DNA from: an uncultured Flavobacteriaceae bacterium
Lineage (GTDB): Bacteria; Bacteroidota; Bacteroidia; Flavobacteriales; Flavobacteriaceae
Length of the DNA: 64,000 nucleotides
Assembly (NCBI GenBank): GCA_943788695.1
Contig: CALSRG010000002.1
Coordinates: 124,001-188,000, forward strand
Reading direction: 5' to 3'
Shown here: positions 25,620 through 34,203 of the stretch, piece by piece
How the letters are laid out: each line of letters begins with the position of its first letter
Position numbering within the stretch: the stretch's first letter is position 1
The notes under the pieces: model-generated
What the model was told of the DNA's origin: nothing
What the model saw: only the letters and a program-made list of their open reading frames with translations
The model's database searches: none
Program-made: the position numbers and the translations under genes

Positions 25620-28127
25620 ATGCGTTTCAACTCCACCGCTTTGTTTCTGTTAATCAACTTTTTTTGTATCCTATTTATGGTAGGGCAAACTCCAAAAACG
25701 AGCAATGCTGTTGAAATTTATAATGATATTGAGAAATTAAACACTTTAGGCAGTGTACTTTATGTGGCAGCACACCCCGATGACGAAAATACAAGACTCA
25801 TTTCATACATGTCGAACAAATTAAAGGCACGTGTGGGTTATTTGTCATTAACACGAGGTGATGGAGGTCAAAACTTGATTGGGTCAGAACTAAGAGAGTT
25901 ACTCGGCGTTATAAGAACTCAAGAACTATTGGCCGCTAGACGCATCGACGGCGGAGAGCAGTTTTTTACTAGAGCTAATGATTTCGGTTATTCGAAACAC
26001 CCAGATGAAGCTTTTTCAATTTGGAACAAGGAAGCGGTGGTCAATGATGTGGTTTGGACCATCAGAAATTTCAAGCCAGATGTTATCATCAATAGATTTG
26101 ACCATCGCAGTCCGGGCACTACTCACGGGCATCATACCGCATCGGCCATGGCGAGTATCGAAGCTTTTTCATTAGCTAGAAAATCCAGCTATGCAACGGA
26201 GCAATTAAAAGATACAGAAACATGGCAGCCAAAACGTCAATTCTTCAATACCTCATGGTGGTTTTATGGTAGTCAAGATAAATTTGATAACGCTGACAAG
26301 TCCAATTTAATATCATTTGACATTGGAACCTTTTACCCTGAATCAGGTTTGTCAAATAATGAAATCGCTGCAAAAGCTAGCAGCCAGCATTTATCGCAAG
26401 GTTTTGGTCGTTTGAGTCAGCGTGGCAGCTCAACAGAATATATTGAATTGATTGAGGGCACCATGCCTATGACTGGAGATGTTTTTGAAGGGATTGACAC
26501 CTCATGGAACCGTGTTGAAGGCGGTGCGGAAATTGGGGAAATTTTGACGGCAGTTCAAAAGAATTTCAATTTTAAAGATCCCGCAACTCACCTTCCCAAT
26601 CTGGTTAAGGCATATCGATTGATTCAGTCATTAAATGATGATCATTGGCGGGATATTAAGATAAAAGAAATAACTCAAATTATTTCGGCTTGTGCTGGAT
26701 TATATGTTGATTTTAAAGCCGAATCGCCAAACGCCTCACCTGGAGGAACCACGTCTTTATCAGTAGAAATTATTTCACGAAATTCATCTGAATTTATGCT
26801 TACAGATGTTAAGGTTAATCAGATTTCGCTTTCAGAAGTTGAATCTCAAAGGCTTATAAAAAATCAAGCTTTGAGGTTTGATACCATATACAAAATAGAT
26901 GAGTCAGTTCCTTATTCGGTACCATATTGGCTAACAGAAAAAGGCACTCTTGGCTTATATCAAGTTAATAATCAAAAGCTCATTGGACAACCGCAAACGC
27001 CACGTTCATTGGTTGGGAGTGTAACATTTGATATTTATGGCGAATCTTTTTCAGTGGAAAAAGAAATAATATACCATTATGCCCTTCCTGATAAAGGTGA
27101 AATCTATCAGCCGTTCGAGATTGTACCTGAAGTGGATGTTAGCATCAGTTCAAAAAGTTTTTTATTTGCTAATTCATCACCTCAAACCGTAACCGTTACT
27201 GTAACTGCTCATGAAGACCAAGTAAACGGAACTGCCGGAATAAAGGTGCCGGAAGATTGGATCATCTCTCCCTTATCAAGCCCTTTTGACATCACAACTA
27301 AAGGTGCGTCACAAAAATTGGAATTTATACTAAGTCCACCACGGACTTCGTCCGAAGCACAACTTACGGGTTATGCTTTAATTGAGAACGAAGTATTTGA
27401 ACATGAATTGGTTGAAATTGATTATGACCATATTCCATTGCAAACAGTTATGAGACCGAGTCAAGCTAAAGCCGTCCGTTTAGACATCAAAACAGTTCCA
27501 TTAAATATTGCATATATAACTGGTGCTGGTGATACCACAATAGAAGGTCTAAGTAGGGTTGGTTTGAGTGCAGACGATCTTGATGTTAATGATATTACTG
27601 ATGAACTATTATCAAATTATGATGTAGTGATATTGGGCATTCGAGCCTACAATACGGTTGATGAGCTTAAATACAAACAAGCTTCGTTATTCAGATTTGT
27701 TGAAAATGGCGGAACCATGTTAGTGCAATACAACGTTAGTCGAGGTTTAGTGGTTGATCAAGTGGCACCATTAACACTCGAGCTTTCACGTGACCGCGTG
27801 ACAGATGAATTTTCACCAATTGAGATTTTATTTCCCGACCATGCCGTTATGAATTATCCGAATCGGTTAAGTTTAGCAGATTTTGATGGCTGGGTGCAAG
27901 AGCGTGGTTTATATTTTCCAAACAATTGGGACAAGGCTTTTCAACCCTTACTGAGAATGAATGATCTCAACGAAACCCCAACGGATGGCAGTATCTTAAT
28001 AGCGCCTTTTGGTAAAGGTCATTTTATCTACACTGGATTGAGTTTCTTTAGACAATTTCCAGAGTCGGTTCCAGGAGCTTATCGTTTTTTTGTAAATCTC
28101 ATTTCAATTGGAAAATTTGAAAAATAA
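25620..28127 (+). CDS. Large PIG-L family deacetylase, secreted
   Basis: An 835-residue protein with a signal peptide (residues 5-21, LFLLINFFCILFMVG). The N-terminal third is a PIG-L/LmbE zinc deacetylase: AAHPDDENTRLISYMSN near residue 50 and the THGHHTASA ligand motif. The rest contains beta-rich parts and a C-terminal region like the glutamine-amidotransferase-like fold of ThuA-type (LSNYDVVILGIRAYNTVDELKY, GGTMLVQYN, GHFIYTGLSFFRQFP). It probably deacetylates an N-acetylated sugar outside the cytoplasm. It is far larger than BshB, so it is not the bacillithiol deacetylase. A 32-residue microprotein and a symporter gene follow closely, suggesting a sugar-scavenging operon. Confidence 0.85.
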   Translation: MRFNSTALFLLINFFCILFMVGQTPKTSNAVEIYNDIEKLNTLGSVLYVAAHPDDENTRLISYMSNKLKARVGYLSLTRGDGGQNLIGSELRELLGVIRTQELLAARRIDGGEQFFTRANDFGYSKHPDEAFSIWNKEAVVNDVVWTIRNFKPDVIINRFDHRSPGTTHGHHTASAMASIEAFSLARKSSYATEQLKDTETWQPKRQFFNTSWWFYGSQDKFDNADKSNLISFDIGTFYPESGLSNNEIAAKASSQHLSQGFGRLSQRGSSTEYIELIEGTMPMTGDVFEGIDTSWNRVEGGAEIGEILTAVQKNFNFKDPATHLPNLVKAYRLIQSLNDDHWRDIKIKEITQIISACAGLYVDFKAESPNASPGGTTSLSVEIISRNSSEFMLTDVKVNQISLSEVESQRLIKNQALRFDTIYKIDESVPYSVPYWLTEKGTLGLYQVNNQKLIGQPQTPRSLVGSVTFDIYGESFSVEKEIIYHYALPDKGEIYQPFEIVPEVDVSISSKSFLFANSSPQTVTVTVTAHEDQVNGTAGIKVPEDWIISPLSSPFDITTKGASQKLEFILSPPRTSSEAQLTGYALIENEVFEHELVEIDYDHIPLQTVMRPSQAKAVRLDIKTVPLNIAYITGAGDTTIEGLSRVGLSADDLDVNDITDELLSNYDVVILGIRAYNTVDELKYKQASLFRFVENGGTMLVQYNVSRGLVVDQVAPLTLELSRDRVTDEFSPIEILFPDHAVMNYPNRLSLADFDGWVQERGLYFPNNWDKAFQPLLRMNDLNETPTDGSILIAPFGKGHFIYTGLSFFRQFPESVPGAYRFFVNLISIGKFEK

Positions 28128-28131
28128 ACCA

Positions 28132-28230
28132 ATGAACACCTCAGAATATAAAAAACTATACCTCTTAGTGATTGTCGCTAATTTGATTTATATCCTACTT
28201 TTTTACTTTATATCGAAACAATGGCCGTAA
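28132..28230 (+). CDS. 32-residue membrane microprotein overlapping the symporter start
   Basis: The frame begins ATG at 28132, 4 nt after the PIG-L stop, and ends TAA at 28228-28230. The peptide is MNTSEYKKLYLLVIVANLIY with a hydrophobic helix of about 20 residues (LYLLVIVANLIYILLFYFIS) and a short polar tail (KQWP). Its last 10 nt overlap the ATG of the sodium:solute symporter in another frame, an arrangement of a co-translated subunit. Single-helix partners of transporters are known in other bacteria; that this is one is inference. Confidence 0.6.
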   Translation: MNTSEYKKLYLLVIVANLIYILLFYFISKQWP

Positions 28231-29900
28231 TTGACTGGATAGTACTTGCTGGAACATTATTATTTATTGTGACGTATGGGGCTTGGCGCACGCACGAAAG
28301 CCGTTCGGTTAAAGACTATGTAGGCGGAGGACAAAAAGCCAGTTGGTGGACCATTGGACTGTCAGTAATGGCAACTCAAGCTAGTGCTATAACCTTTCTG
28401 TCGACCCCAGGACAAGCCTTTCATGACGGGATGGGATTTGTTCAGTTTTATTTCGGACTACCGATAGCCATGGTAATCATTTGTGTCGTATTTATTCCTA
28501 TTTATAGACGGTTAAATGTTTATACCGCTTATGAATATCTGGAAAGTCGATTCGATATTCGAGTTCGGAAATTAACCGCTTTACTTTTTTTGACCCAGCG
28601 CGGTTTATCGGCAGGGATTACCATATTCGCTCCGTCAATTATTTTGTCAGCCGTTCTAGGGTGGAATTTGAATGCATTGAACGTCATTATAGGTTGCTTG
28701 GTTGTTATATATACTGTTTCAGGAGGCACTAAGGCGGTCAATGTGACACAAAAACAACAAATGGGTGTTATTTTTACTGGTATGGTACTGGCCCTCTTTT
28801 ATATTGTTAACGCCTTGCCCGAGTCCATTAGTTTTGCTGATGCCATCAATATTGCTGGTGTAAGTGGCAAAATGGAAGTCTTAAATTTTTCTTTTGACTT
28901 GACCAATCGATATACCATTTGGTCAGGATTAATTGGAGGTACATTTTTGGCACTATCCTATTTCGGAACAGATCAAAGTCAAGTCCAACGCTATCTTTCT
29001 GGAAAATCAATTCGAGAAATGCGCTTAGGCCTTTTGTTTAATGGATTGCTCAAAGTACCAATGCAGTTTTTTATTCTGTTTGTTGGTGTCATGGTATTCG
29101 TGTTTTATCAATTTAATAGAGCGCCTTTACACTTCAATCCTCAGTCAACGGAACTGATTGAAAATAGTGAATACCAAGAGTCTTATCAGACTTTAAATGA
29201 ATTTGCTGCGAAGAACTTCGACGACAGATTGGCACTTTATGAGGCTTATGAAAATGCTCCTTCTGATGTATTACTCAATCATATTGCAGAAAATCAAAAG
29301 GCAGAGTACACTAATAGAGAAGAAGCTCGACTCCTATTAATTGAAGCAGCCAGCCAAAATAAGGTCAGTTTTGAAAGCAATGACAAAGACTATGTATTTA
29401 TCAATTTTATACTAGACAACCTTCCAAGAGGGCTTATTGGCCTCTTGTTGGCGGTTATTTTGTCGGCAGCAATGTCATCAACAGCAAGCGAATTGAATGC
29501 GTTAGCTGCAACAACAACTTTGGATATATATAATACAGCATACCCTACTGATTCTGAAGAAAAATTGGTTAAAACAACCAAAATATTTACAGTGATTTGG
29601 GGACTGATTGCAATCAGCGTTGCTTGTTTAGCCTATCTGGCGGACAATCTCATTCAACTTGTGAATATTATTGGATCGATATTCTATGGCAACGTATTAG
29701 GGATATTTTTACTGGCATTTTTCATTAAATGGGTCGGCGCTCGAGCTGTATTAATTGCTGCTCTCATTACCCAAATTGCTGTTATTATTGTATTTCGATT
29801 AGATTGGATGCCCTATCTCTGGCTGAACCTTCTTGGCTGCGGCTTAGTTATGCTCTTAGCTATCGGAATTCAGACTGTTGTACCTCCAAAAAAGGCATAA
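28221..29900 (+). CDS. Sodium:solute symporter (SSS family)
   Basis: A 559-residue inner-membrane transporter with about 13 hydrophobic segments. SSS features are SVMATQASAITFLSTPGQAF in the first helices, RRLNVYTAYEYLESRFD, and the sodium-site region VILSAAMSSTASELNALAATTTLDIY. Between about residues 300 and 380 is a polar, glutamate-rich loop (NSEYQESYQTLNEFAAKN) longer than in SglT. It probably imports a sugar or an amino sugar, given the neighbouring PIG-L deacetylase; the substrate is not set by sequence. It is followed by a bidirectional terminator, so the PIG-L-microprotein-symporter unit likely ends here. Confidence 0.9.
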   Translation: MAVIDWIVLAGTLLFIVTYGAWRTHESRSVKDYVGGGQKASWWTIGLSVMATQASAITFLSTPGQAFHDGMGFVQFYFGLPIAMVIICVVFIPIYRRLNVYTAYEYLESRFDIRVRKLTALLFLTQRGLSAGITIFAPSIILSAVLGWNLNALNVIIGCLVVIYTVSGGTKAVNVTQKQQMGVIFTGMVLALFYIVNALPESISFADAINIAGVSGKMEVLNFSFDLTNRYTIWSGLIGGTFLALSYFGTDQSQVQRYLSGKSIREMRLGLLFNGLLKVPMQFFILFVGVMVFVFYQFNRAPLHFNPQSTELIENSEYQESYQTLNEFAAKNFDDRLALYEAYENAPSDVLLNHIAENQKAEYTNREEARLLLIEAASQNKVSFESNDKDYVFINFILDNLPRGLIGLLLAVILSAAMSSTASELNALAATTTLDIYNTAYPTDSEEKLVKTTKIFTVIWGLIAISVACLAYLADNLIQLVNIIGSIFYGNVLGIFLLAFFIKWVGARAVLIAALITQIAVIIVFRLDWMPYLWLNLLGCGLVMLLAIGIQTVVPPKKA

Positions 29901-29901
29901 A

Positions 29902-29928
29902 AAAAAGCGCAGATAGGCTGCGCTTTTT
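29902..29928. terminator. Strong bidirectional terminator between symporter and DUF2911 gene
   Basis: AAAAAGCGCAG (29902-29912), loop ATAGG, CTGCGCTTTTT (29918-29928): an 11-bp stem ending in T5 and starting in A6. It lies 2 nt past the symporter stop and just 19 nt before the 3' end of the convergent DUF2911 gene, serving both. Confidence 0.85.
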
Positions 29929-29946
29929 AAAAGCTTCAGATAATTG

Positions 29947-30795
29947 TTAATTCTGCCATTCTTTTAATGACGCCTCATTCATACGAACGTAGTCCATATT
30001 TCCGACCTTTTTTGAAGCCTCAAGAGAAGCTTTTGCTGCCTTTATTGCACCTGCTTTATCACCATTCGCCATATGAATGAGCGATTGCTGACGCAACATA
30101 TAAAACTTTGGATCGTCTCCAGACATTTCAATAGCTTTATCAACCCATTCCGTAGCTTGATTCAAATCTTTACCAGCATTGAGATAATAAACGGCCGCAG
30201 TGTAAAAGTCATTTAGTGTTGGTGTTGCGGATAAAATTTTATTTATACTGGACATCACTGCTGCATCAGTTGGTACCTGAATTGGAACAGCAACTCTCGT
30301 GTTTTCCCATTCAATAACGAGATGAGCACTATCATTGGTGATATTCTCAAATCCCATATAAAAAGACTCGACTGGATCATGCAAAGCCACTGGTTGCACT
30401 TTTAAAACAGCGGCAACAAGTGTTTGGTCGATTTCGCGAGGAGCACCCCAATTATCAGTTTTGGTATAAAAATATACTTCCCAATCAGAAGTTCCTGGTT
30501 TGGAAAACACTGCATAAGTACCAGCTGGCAATTCTTTGCCATCAATACTAAATGAAGTGTCAAAAGTAACTTTAGAATTAGCGTTGGCGCCTGTTCTCCA
30601 CATTTCTTTAAAGGGTACAAGTCCACCAAATATTTTTCTGCCACGCATAGCAGGTCTAAAATATTCTATAGTTGCGTTTGATAATCCTACCACTTGGTTT
30701 ACAGTCGCCATGGGACTAGGTTGAGGTGTTTCAATTTGCGCATTCATACTGCTGATAGTAAAAATTGCGCCAAAAAGCATTAAAAATTTTCTCAT
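29947..30795 (-). CDS. Secreted DUF2911 protein with TPR-like C-terminus
   Basis: A 282-residue protein with a signal peptide (residues 3-18, LMLFGAIFTISSMNAQ). Residues about 25-175 are the DUF2911 domain: ATIEYFRPAMRGRKIFGGLVPF, WRTGANANSKVTFDTSF, LPAGTYAVFSKPG. The last 90 residues look like a TPR-type helical pair repeat (NDFYTAAVYYLNAGKDLNQATEWVDKAIE...GDKAGAIKAAKASLEASK). Its molecular role is unknown; DUF2911 proteins are common in Bacteroidota envelopes. It is monocistronic by context, with a shared terminator at the 3' side. Confidence 0.88.
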   Translation of the reverse strand: MRKFLMLFGAIFTISSMNAQIETPQPSPMATVNQVVGLSNATIEYFRPAMRGRKIFGGLVPFKEMWRTGANANSKVTFDTSFSIDGKELPAGTYAVFSKPGTSDWEVYFYTKTDNWGAPREIDQTLVAAVLKVQPVALHDPVESFYMGFENITNDSAHLVIEWENTRVAVPIQVPTDAAVMSSINKILSATPTLNDFYTAAVYYLNAGKDLNQATEWVDKAIEMSGDDPKFYMLRQQSLIHMANGDKAGAIKAAKASLEASKKVGNMDYVRMNEASLKEWQN

Positions 30796-30937
30796 AATAT
30801 TTTGTGTTTTAACTATTCTTCAAAGGTCTGAATACTACCTCGAATATATGTTAAAATAGCCTTAAAATAATAATTTTGATTTGACATATATCAGGTGTGA
30901 CCAATAAGCACTACTCAAGGAATTGAAACTATTACAA

Positions 30938-30971
30938 AAAAGATCAGCATATTACCATATGCTGATCTTTC
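30938..30971 (-). terminator. Terminator of DUF2853 gene
   Basis: AAAGATCAGCATAT, loop TACC, ATATGCTGATCTTT is a perfect stem of about 14 bp. Read on the minus strand it is followed by TTT and TGTAAT and lies about 20 nt past the DUF2853 stop. Confidence 0.75.
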
Positions 30972-30990
30972 AATAGCCGTAGTGCAGATG

Positions 30991-31329
30991 CTAGTAATGT
31001 CCAGAGAGACCCAAATCTTCTACTAACAAATAATAAAATATTGCTCTGTACTTGTGGCGATTCGATGCTCCCATTCTTTCACAAACACTTTTGATTGCTT
31101 CGTCTAATTCAGGACTATCAGTTAAATTGTGTTTTGTGATTAAAAAATTGTTTTTTACAGTTTCTAATTCTTTAGGATCTCCACAGGATACAATACTCGC
31201 ATCCTTGTTGCGCAATGCAGGCCCAAGATCCGTTGCAACTTTTTTCAATAAGGCACGGTCGTTGCATTTTAAGCCCAACTTGGTCATCTCATCGAGTAAA
31301 GTAGTTACTGTTTCGTCAACTGTTTTCAT
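30991..31329 (-). CDS. DUF2853 family protein
   Basis: A 112-residue soluble helical protein that matches my recollection of DUF2853: LLKKVATDLGPALRNKDASIVSCGDPKELETVKNNF and HKYRAIFYYLLVEDLGLSGHY at the end. No function is known to me. The gene is monocistronic with its own strong terminator, and a 369-nt gap without genes precedes it. Confidence 0.88.
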   Translation of the reverse strand: MKTVDETVTTLLDEMTKLGLKCNDRALLKKVATDLGPALRNKDASIVSCGDPKELETVKNNFLITKHNLTDSPELDEAIKSVCERMGASNRHKYRAIFYYLLVEDLGLSGHY

Positions 31330-31698
31330 GTTTTTTTGATTTAGGGTTATAATATATTTTTCAATAAAATTGTGATCTAGGCATGACCACCGGTTAAAAG
31401 TAAAAAGATATTATTAATTTTCCAGAATTACCCTGAAAGATTTTGGCATTCAACTTTTATTTAGAATATTTCTAAGTATTTCCCGAAAAACTCGTTTTCT
31501 TTAATAAAAAAGATTGTTTTCGCGTCTATGAAATATATTCCCAAAACTTTAAAACTGGAATACGACATACGAAATTAAATCAATACGTTTGTTTTGAGCG
31601 ATATTCAATGAGTCTATTTAGCGCAACCAAGGAAATAGAAACTTGACGTCTTTACAGAACCACTAGAAAATCCTATTTTAGCCAAATGATTAAACGAG
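31330..31698. other. Intergenic gap without recognisable gene
   Basis: This is the divergent region between the DUF2853 gene and lolD. Reading frames are very short (the longest plus-strand one from an ATG at about 31528 is 16 codons). I see no tRNA-like fold, riboswitch or strong repeat. It must hold promoters for both flanking genes, but no full TAnnTTTG match is clear. Confidence 0.5.
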
Positions 31699-32361
31699 AT
31701 GATCACAACCCACAACATACATAAACATTTTGGCAATCTTCACGTTTTAAAAGGCGTAGATATAGAAATCAATAAAGGTGAAATCATAGCCATTGTCGGT
31801 CCTTCAGGTGCAGGTAAAACGTCATTGTTACAAATTTTAGGAACGCTAAGTGAGCCTGATGATTTACCAAAATCAACCATCACAGTAGCTCATACTGAGT
31901 TGAATGACATGACTGACAAATCAATGGCCATATTCCGCAACACTCAAATTGGATTTATCTTTCAATTCCATCAATTATTGCCAGAATTCACAGCACTCGA
32001 AAATGTGTGCATTCCAGCTTTCATCGCAGGTAAATCAAAAAAAGAGGCTGAAGACAAAGCAAGCGAACTTCTTGATTATCTGGGACTGTCAGATCGTAAA
32101 AATCATAAACCTCAAGAATTATCAGGTGGTGAGCAACAGCGTGTTGCTGTAGCCCGTGCCTTAGTCAATGACCCTGTTCTAATTTTGGCTGATGAGCCAT
32201 CTGGAAACTTAGATTCTGTAACAGCACAAAAACTTCACGAACTGTTTTTTAAATTGAGAGATGCCTTTGGACAAACCTTTGTAATAGTCACTCACAACGC
32301 CGAACTCGCTGCTATGGCTGACCGTACTTTGGTCATGCAAGATGGTCGAATTGTGACTTGA
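31699..32361 (+). CDS. lolD: LolD-type ABC transporter ATP-binding protein
   Basis: A 220-residue ABC ATPase of the MacB/LolD subfamily. Walker A is [12 protein letters not shown] (near 34-45), the signature [15 protein letters not shown], Walker [13 protein letters not shown] and the H-loop VTHNAELA. The Q-loop region [18 protein letters not shown] is typical of LolD. With a LolCE membrane complex it would power release of lipoproteins to LolA. No permease gene is adjacent, which is usual in Bacteroidota where lolD stands alone. The stop overlaps the start of the TIGR02757 gene by 4 nt. Confidence 0.85.
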   Translation: MITTHNIHKHFGNLHVLKGVDIEINKGEIIAIVGPSGAGKTSLLQILGTLSEPDDLPKSTITVAHTELNDMTDKSMAIFRNTQIGFIFQFHQLLPEFTALENVCIPAFIAGKSKKEAEDKASELLDYLGLSDRKNHKPQELSGGEQQRVAVARALVNDPVLILADEPSGNLDSVTAQKLHELFFKLRDAFGQTFVIVTHNAELAAMADRTLVMQDGRIVT

Positions 32362-33128
32362 TTATGAAAACACTTTCCAAATCTGACCTAAAACAGTTTT
32401 TAGACGAAAAGGTCGTCCAATACAATAAGCCGGAGTTTATCACCTCCGATCCTATTCAAATACCACATCGATTTAATGAAACTCAAGATGTGGAAATTGC
32501 AGCCTTATTGACTGCAACGATTGCTTGGGGTAATCGAAAAAGTATTTTGAAATCAGCCAATAACATGATGGCACTATTGGATAATGCGCCTTACGATTTT
32601 GTTATGAATCATTCTAAAGAAGATCTCAAACCCTTGGCTCATTTTGTACACAGAACATTTAATGGTTCGGATTTGACCACTTTTATTTTGGGTCTCAAAC
32701 GGCTTTACAAAACACACCATAGCATAGAAAGTCTGTTTTATCATCCAGATAATTTACAGATGGGGATCAGCAGCTTCAAACAGAATTTCTTTAATTTTCC
32801 TCATCCAAAAAGAAGTGAAAAGCATTTAAGCGACCCAAATAAGAAATCTGCCGCTAAACGTATCAATATGTTTTTAAGGTGGATGGTTCGATCCAATACT
32901 ACAGGGGTTGATTTGGGCGTTTGGAAACAAATTTCTCCGCGACAGTTGTCATGTCCTTTAGACGTACATTCTGGACGCGTTGCTAGAAAATTAGGATTGC
33001 TTCAACGCAAACAAAATGATGCTCGTGCGGTTTCAGAATTGGATATAGCCTTGCGGCATCTGGATCCAGAAGACCCCGTTAAATATGACTTTGCGCTTTT
33101 TGGTTTGGGTGTATTTGAAAGCTTTTAA
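32358..33128 (+). CDS. TIGR02757 family protein
   Basis: A 256-residue protein with the family features: [30 protein letters not shown] region, [51 protein letters not shown] and [16 protein letters not shown] at the end. The family is cytoplasmic, conserved in Bacteroidota and has no established function; its helical core with [14 protein letters not shown] resembles the HhH-GPD glycosylase fold (compare IDTHIHRL of Nth), an inference from motif shape. It overlaps lolD by 4 nt and lies 2 nt before the glycosyltransferase gene. Confidence 0.85.
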   Translation: MIMKTLSKSDLKQFLDEKVVQYNKPEFITSDPIQIPHRFNETQDVEIAALLTATIAWGNRKSILKSANNMMALLDNAPYDFVMNHSKEDLKPLAHFVHRTFNGSDLTTFILGLKRLYKTHHSIESLFYHPDNLQMGISSFKQNFFNFPHPKRSEKHLSDPNKKSAAKRINMFLRWMVRSNTTGVDLGVWKQISPRQLSCPLDVHSGRVARKLGLLQRKQNDARAVSELDIALRHLDPEDPVKYDFALFGLGVFESF

Positions 33129-33130
33129 AC

Positions 33131-34138
33131 ATGGGTCATCAATTAATTAGCATCATAACGCCTTTTAAAAATACAGCCGAATACCTTTCTGATTGCTTGA
33201 ATAGCATTGTTAATCAAACTTATCAAAATTGGGAACTGCTGATCGTAGATGACGGCTCCACCGATAATAGTTTTGGGATTGTTCAATCCTATGCCGATAG
33301 AGATCATCGTATTCACCTTTTAAAGAACTTGGGACAAGGGATTATTCCAGCTTTGCAAACTGCATATGCGGCATCCAGCGGTGACTTCATCACACGAATG
33401 GATAGTGATGACATCATGCCCCTTCAAAAGCTTGAAAAACTAAATGATATGCTAAATGATAGGGGTCCTGGCCATGTTGCAGTAGGTCAAGTGACTTATT
33501 TTTCTGAAATTGGAATCAGTGATGGCTATGCAAAATACGAGGCATGGCTCAACGGATTGACTTCAAAGGGCGATAATTTCACCGAACTATACAAAGAATG
33601 CTCAATTCCGTCCCCATGTTGGATGGTTTTTAGAGAAGATTTCGAGAAATGTGGCGGTTTTGACTACAACCAGTATCCAGAAGATTACGATCTCACCTTT
33701 AGATTTTACCAAGGTGGGTTGTCTTGCATACCTTGTTCGGAAGTGCTTCATTTATGGCGAGACTATCCTACTCGTACATCAAGAACTCATGTTCATTATG
33801 CTCAAAATTATTTTCTTGATCTGAAATTTGACTATTTTAAAAAATTACATTTTAATAGTACCAGACCTCTTGTTATATGGGGCGCAGGAAATAAAGGAAA
33901 ACACTTGGCTAAACTATTTATAGACAATGCCATTCCTTTTACTTGGATGTGCGACAATCCAAACAAAATCAACAAAGATATTTATGGTAAAAACATGATT
34001 CATTTCAATGCGATTGATCAAATGTCACGGCCTCAAATAATTGTTACCGTTGCGAATCAGGATGCACAACACGATATCAGGCAATTCATGACAACAAGGT
34101 CGCTGAAACAGCAAGCTGATTATTTCTTCTTTTGTTAA
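33131..34138 (+). CDS. Family 2 glycosyltransferase with C-terminal nucleotide-binding-like domain
   Basis: A 335-residue protein. The N-terminal two thirds is a GT-A fold GT2 enzyme: ISIITPFKNTAEYLSDCLNS, VDDGSTDNS and the DxD-like RMDSDDIMP, with YPEDYDLTFRF near the acceptor site. From about residue 240 a separate domain follows: RPLVIWGAGNKGKHLAKLFIDN, a Rossmann-like glycine-rich loop, then WMCDNPNKINKDIYG. This resembles the sugar-acyltransferase-associated NAD-binding-like domain. The donor and acceptor are unknown; being alone rather than in a polysaccharide cluster suggests a housekeeping envelope role. Confidence 0.85.
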   Translation: MGHQLISIITPFKNTAEYLSDCLNSIVNQTYQNWELLIVDDGSTDNSFGIVQSYADRDHRIHLLKNLGQGIIPALQTAYAASSGDFITRMDSDDIMPLQKLEKLNDMLNDRGPGHVAVGQVTYFSEIGISDGYAKYEAWLNGLTSKGDNFTELYKECSIPSPCWMVFREDFEKCGGFDYNQYPEDYDLTFRFYQGGLSCIPCSEVLHLWRDYPTRTSRTHVHYAQNYFLDLKFDYFKKLHFNSTRPLVIWGAGNKGKHLAKLFIDNAIPFTWMCDNPNKINKDIYGKNMIHFNAIDQMSRPQIIVTVANQDAQHDIRQFMTTRSLKQQADYFFFC

Positions 34139-34203
34139 AATTCGAACAGACTGTTTCTTAAGATTTGATCAATTTTCAGTAAGTTCGCACTAATACTGTA
34201 ATC

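Noticed and set aside
25620..28127. Bacillithiol deacetylase BshB for the PIG-L gene
   Set aside because: The protein is about 835 residues, secreted and has added domains, while BshB is a roughly 230-residue cytoplasmic enzyme.
29390..29581. Minus-strand frames inside symporter, UvrA, BshA, gyrase-like and other genes
   Set aside because: These short frames lie wholly inside well-supported genes, have no motifs or separate spacing and are shadows of the opposite strand.
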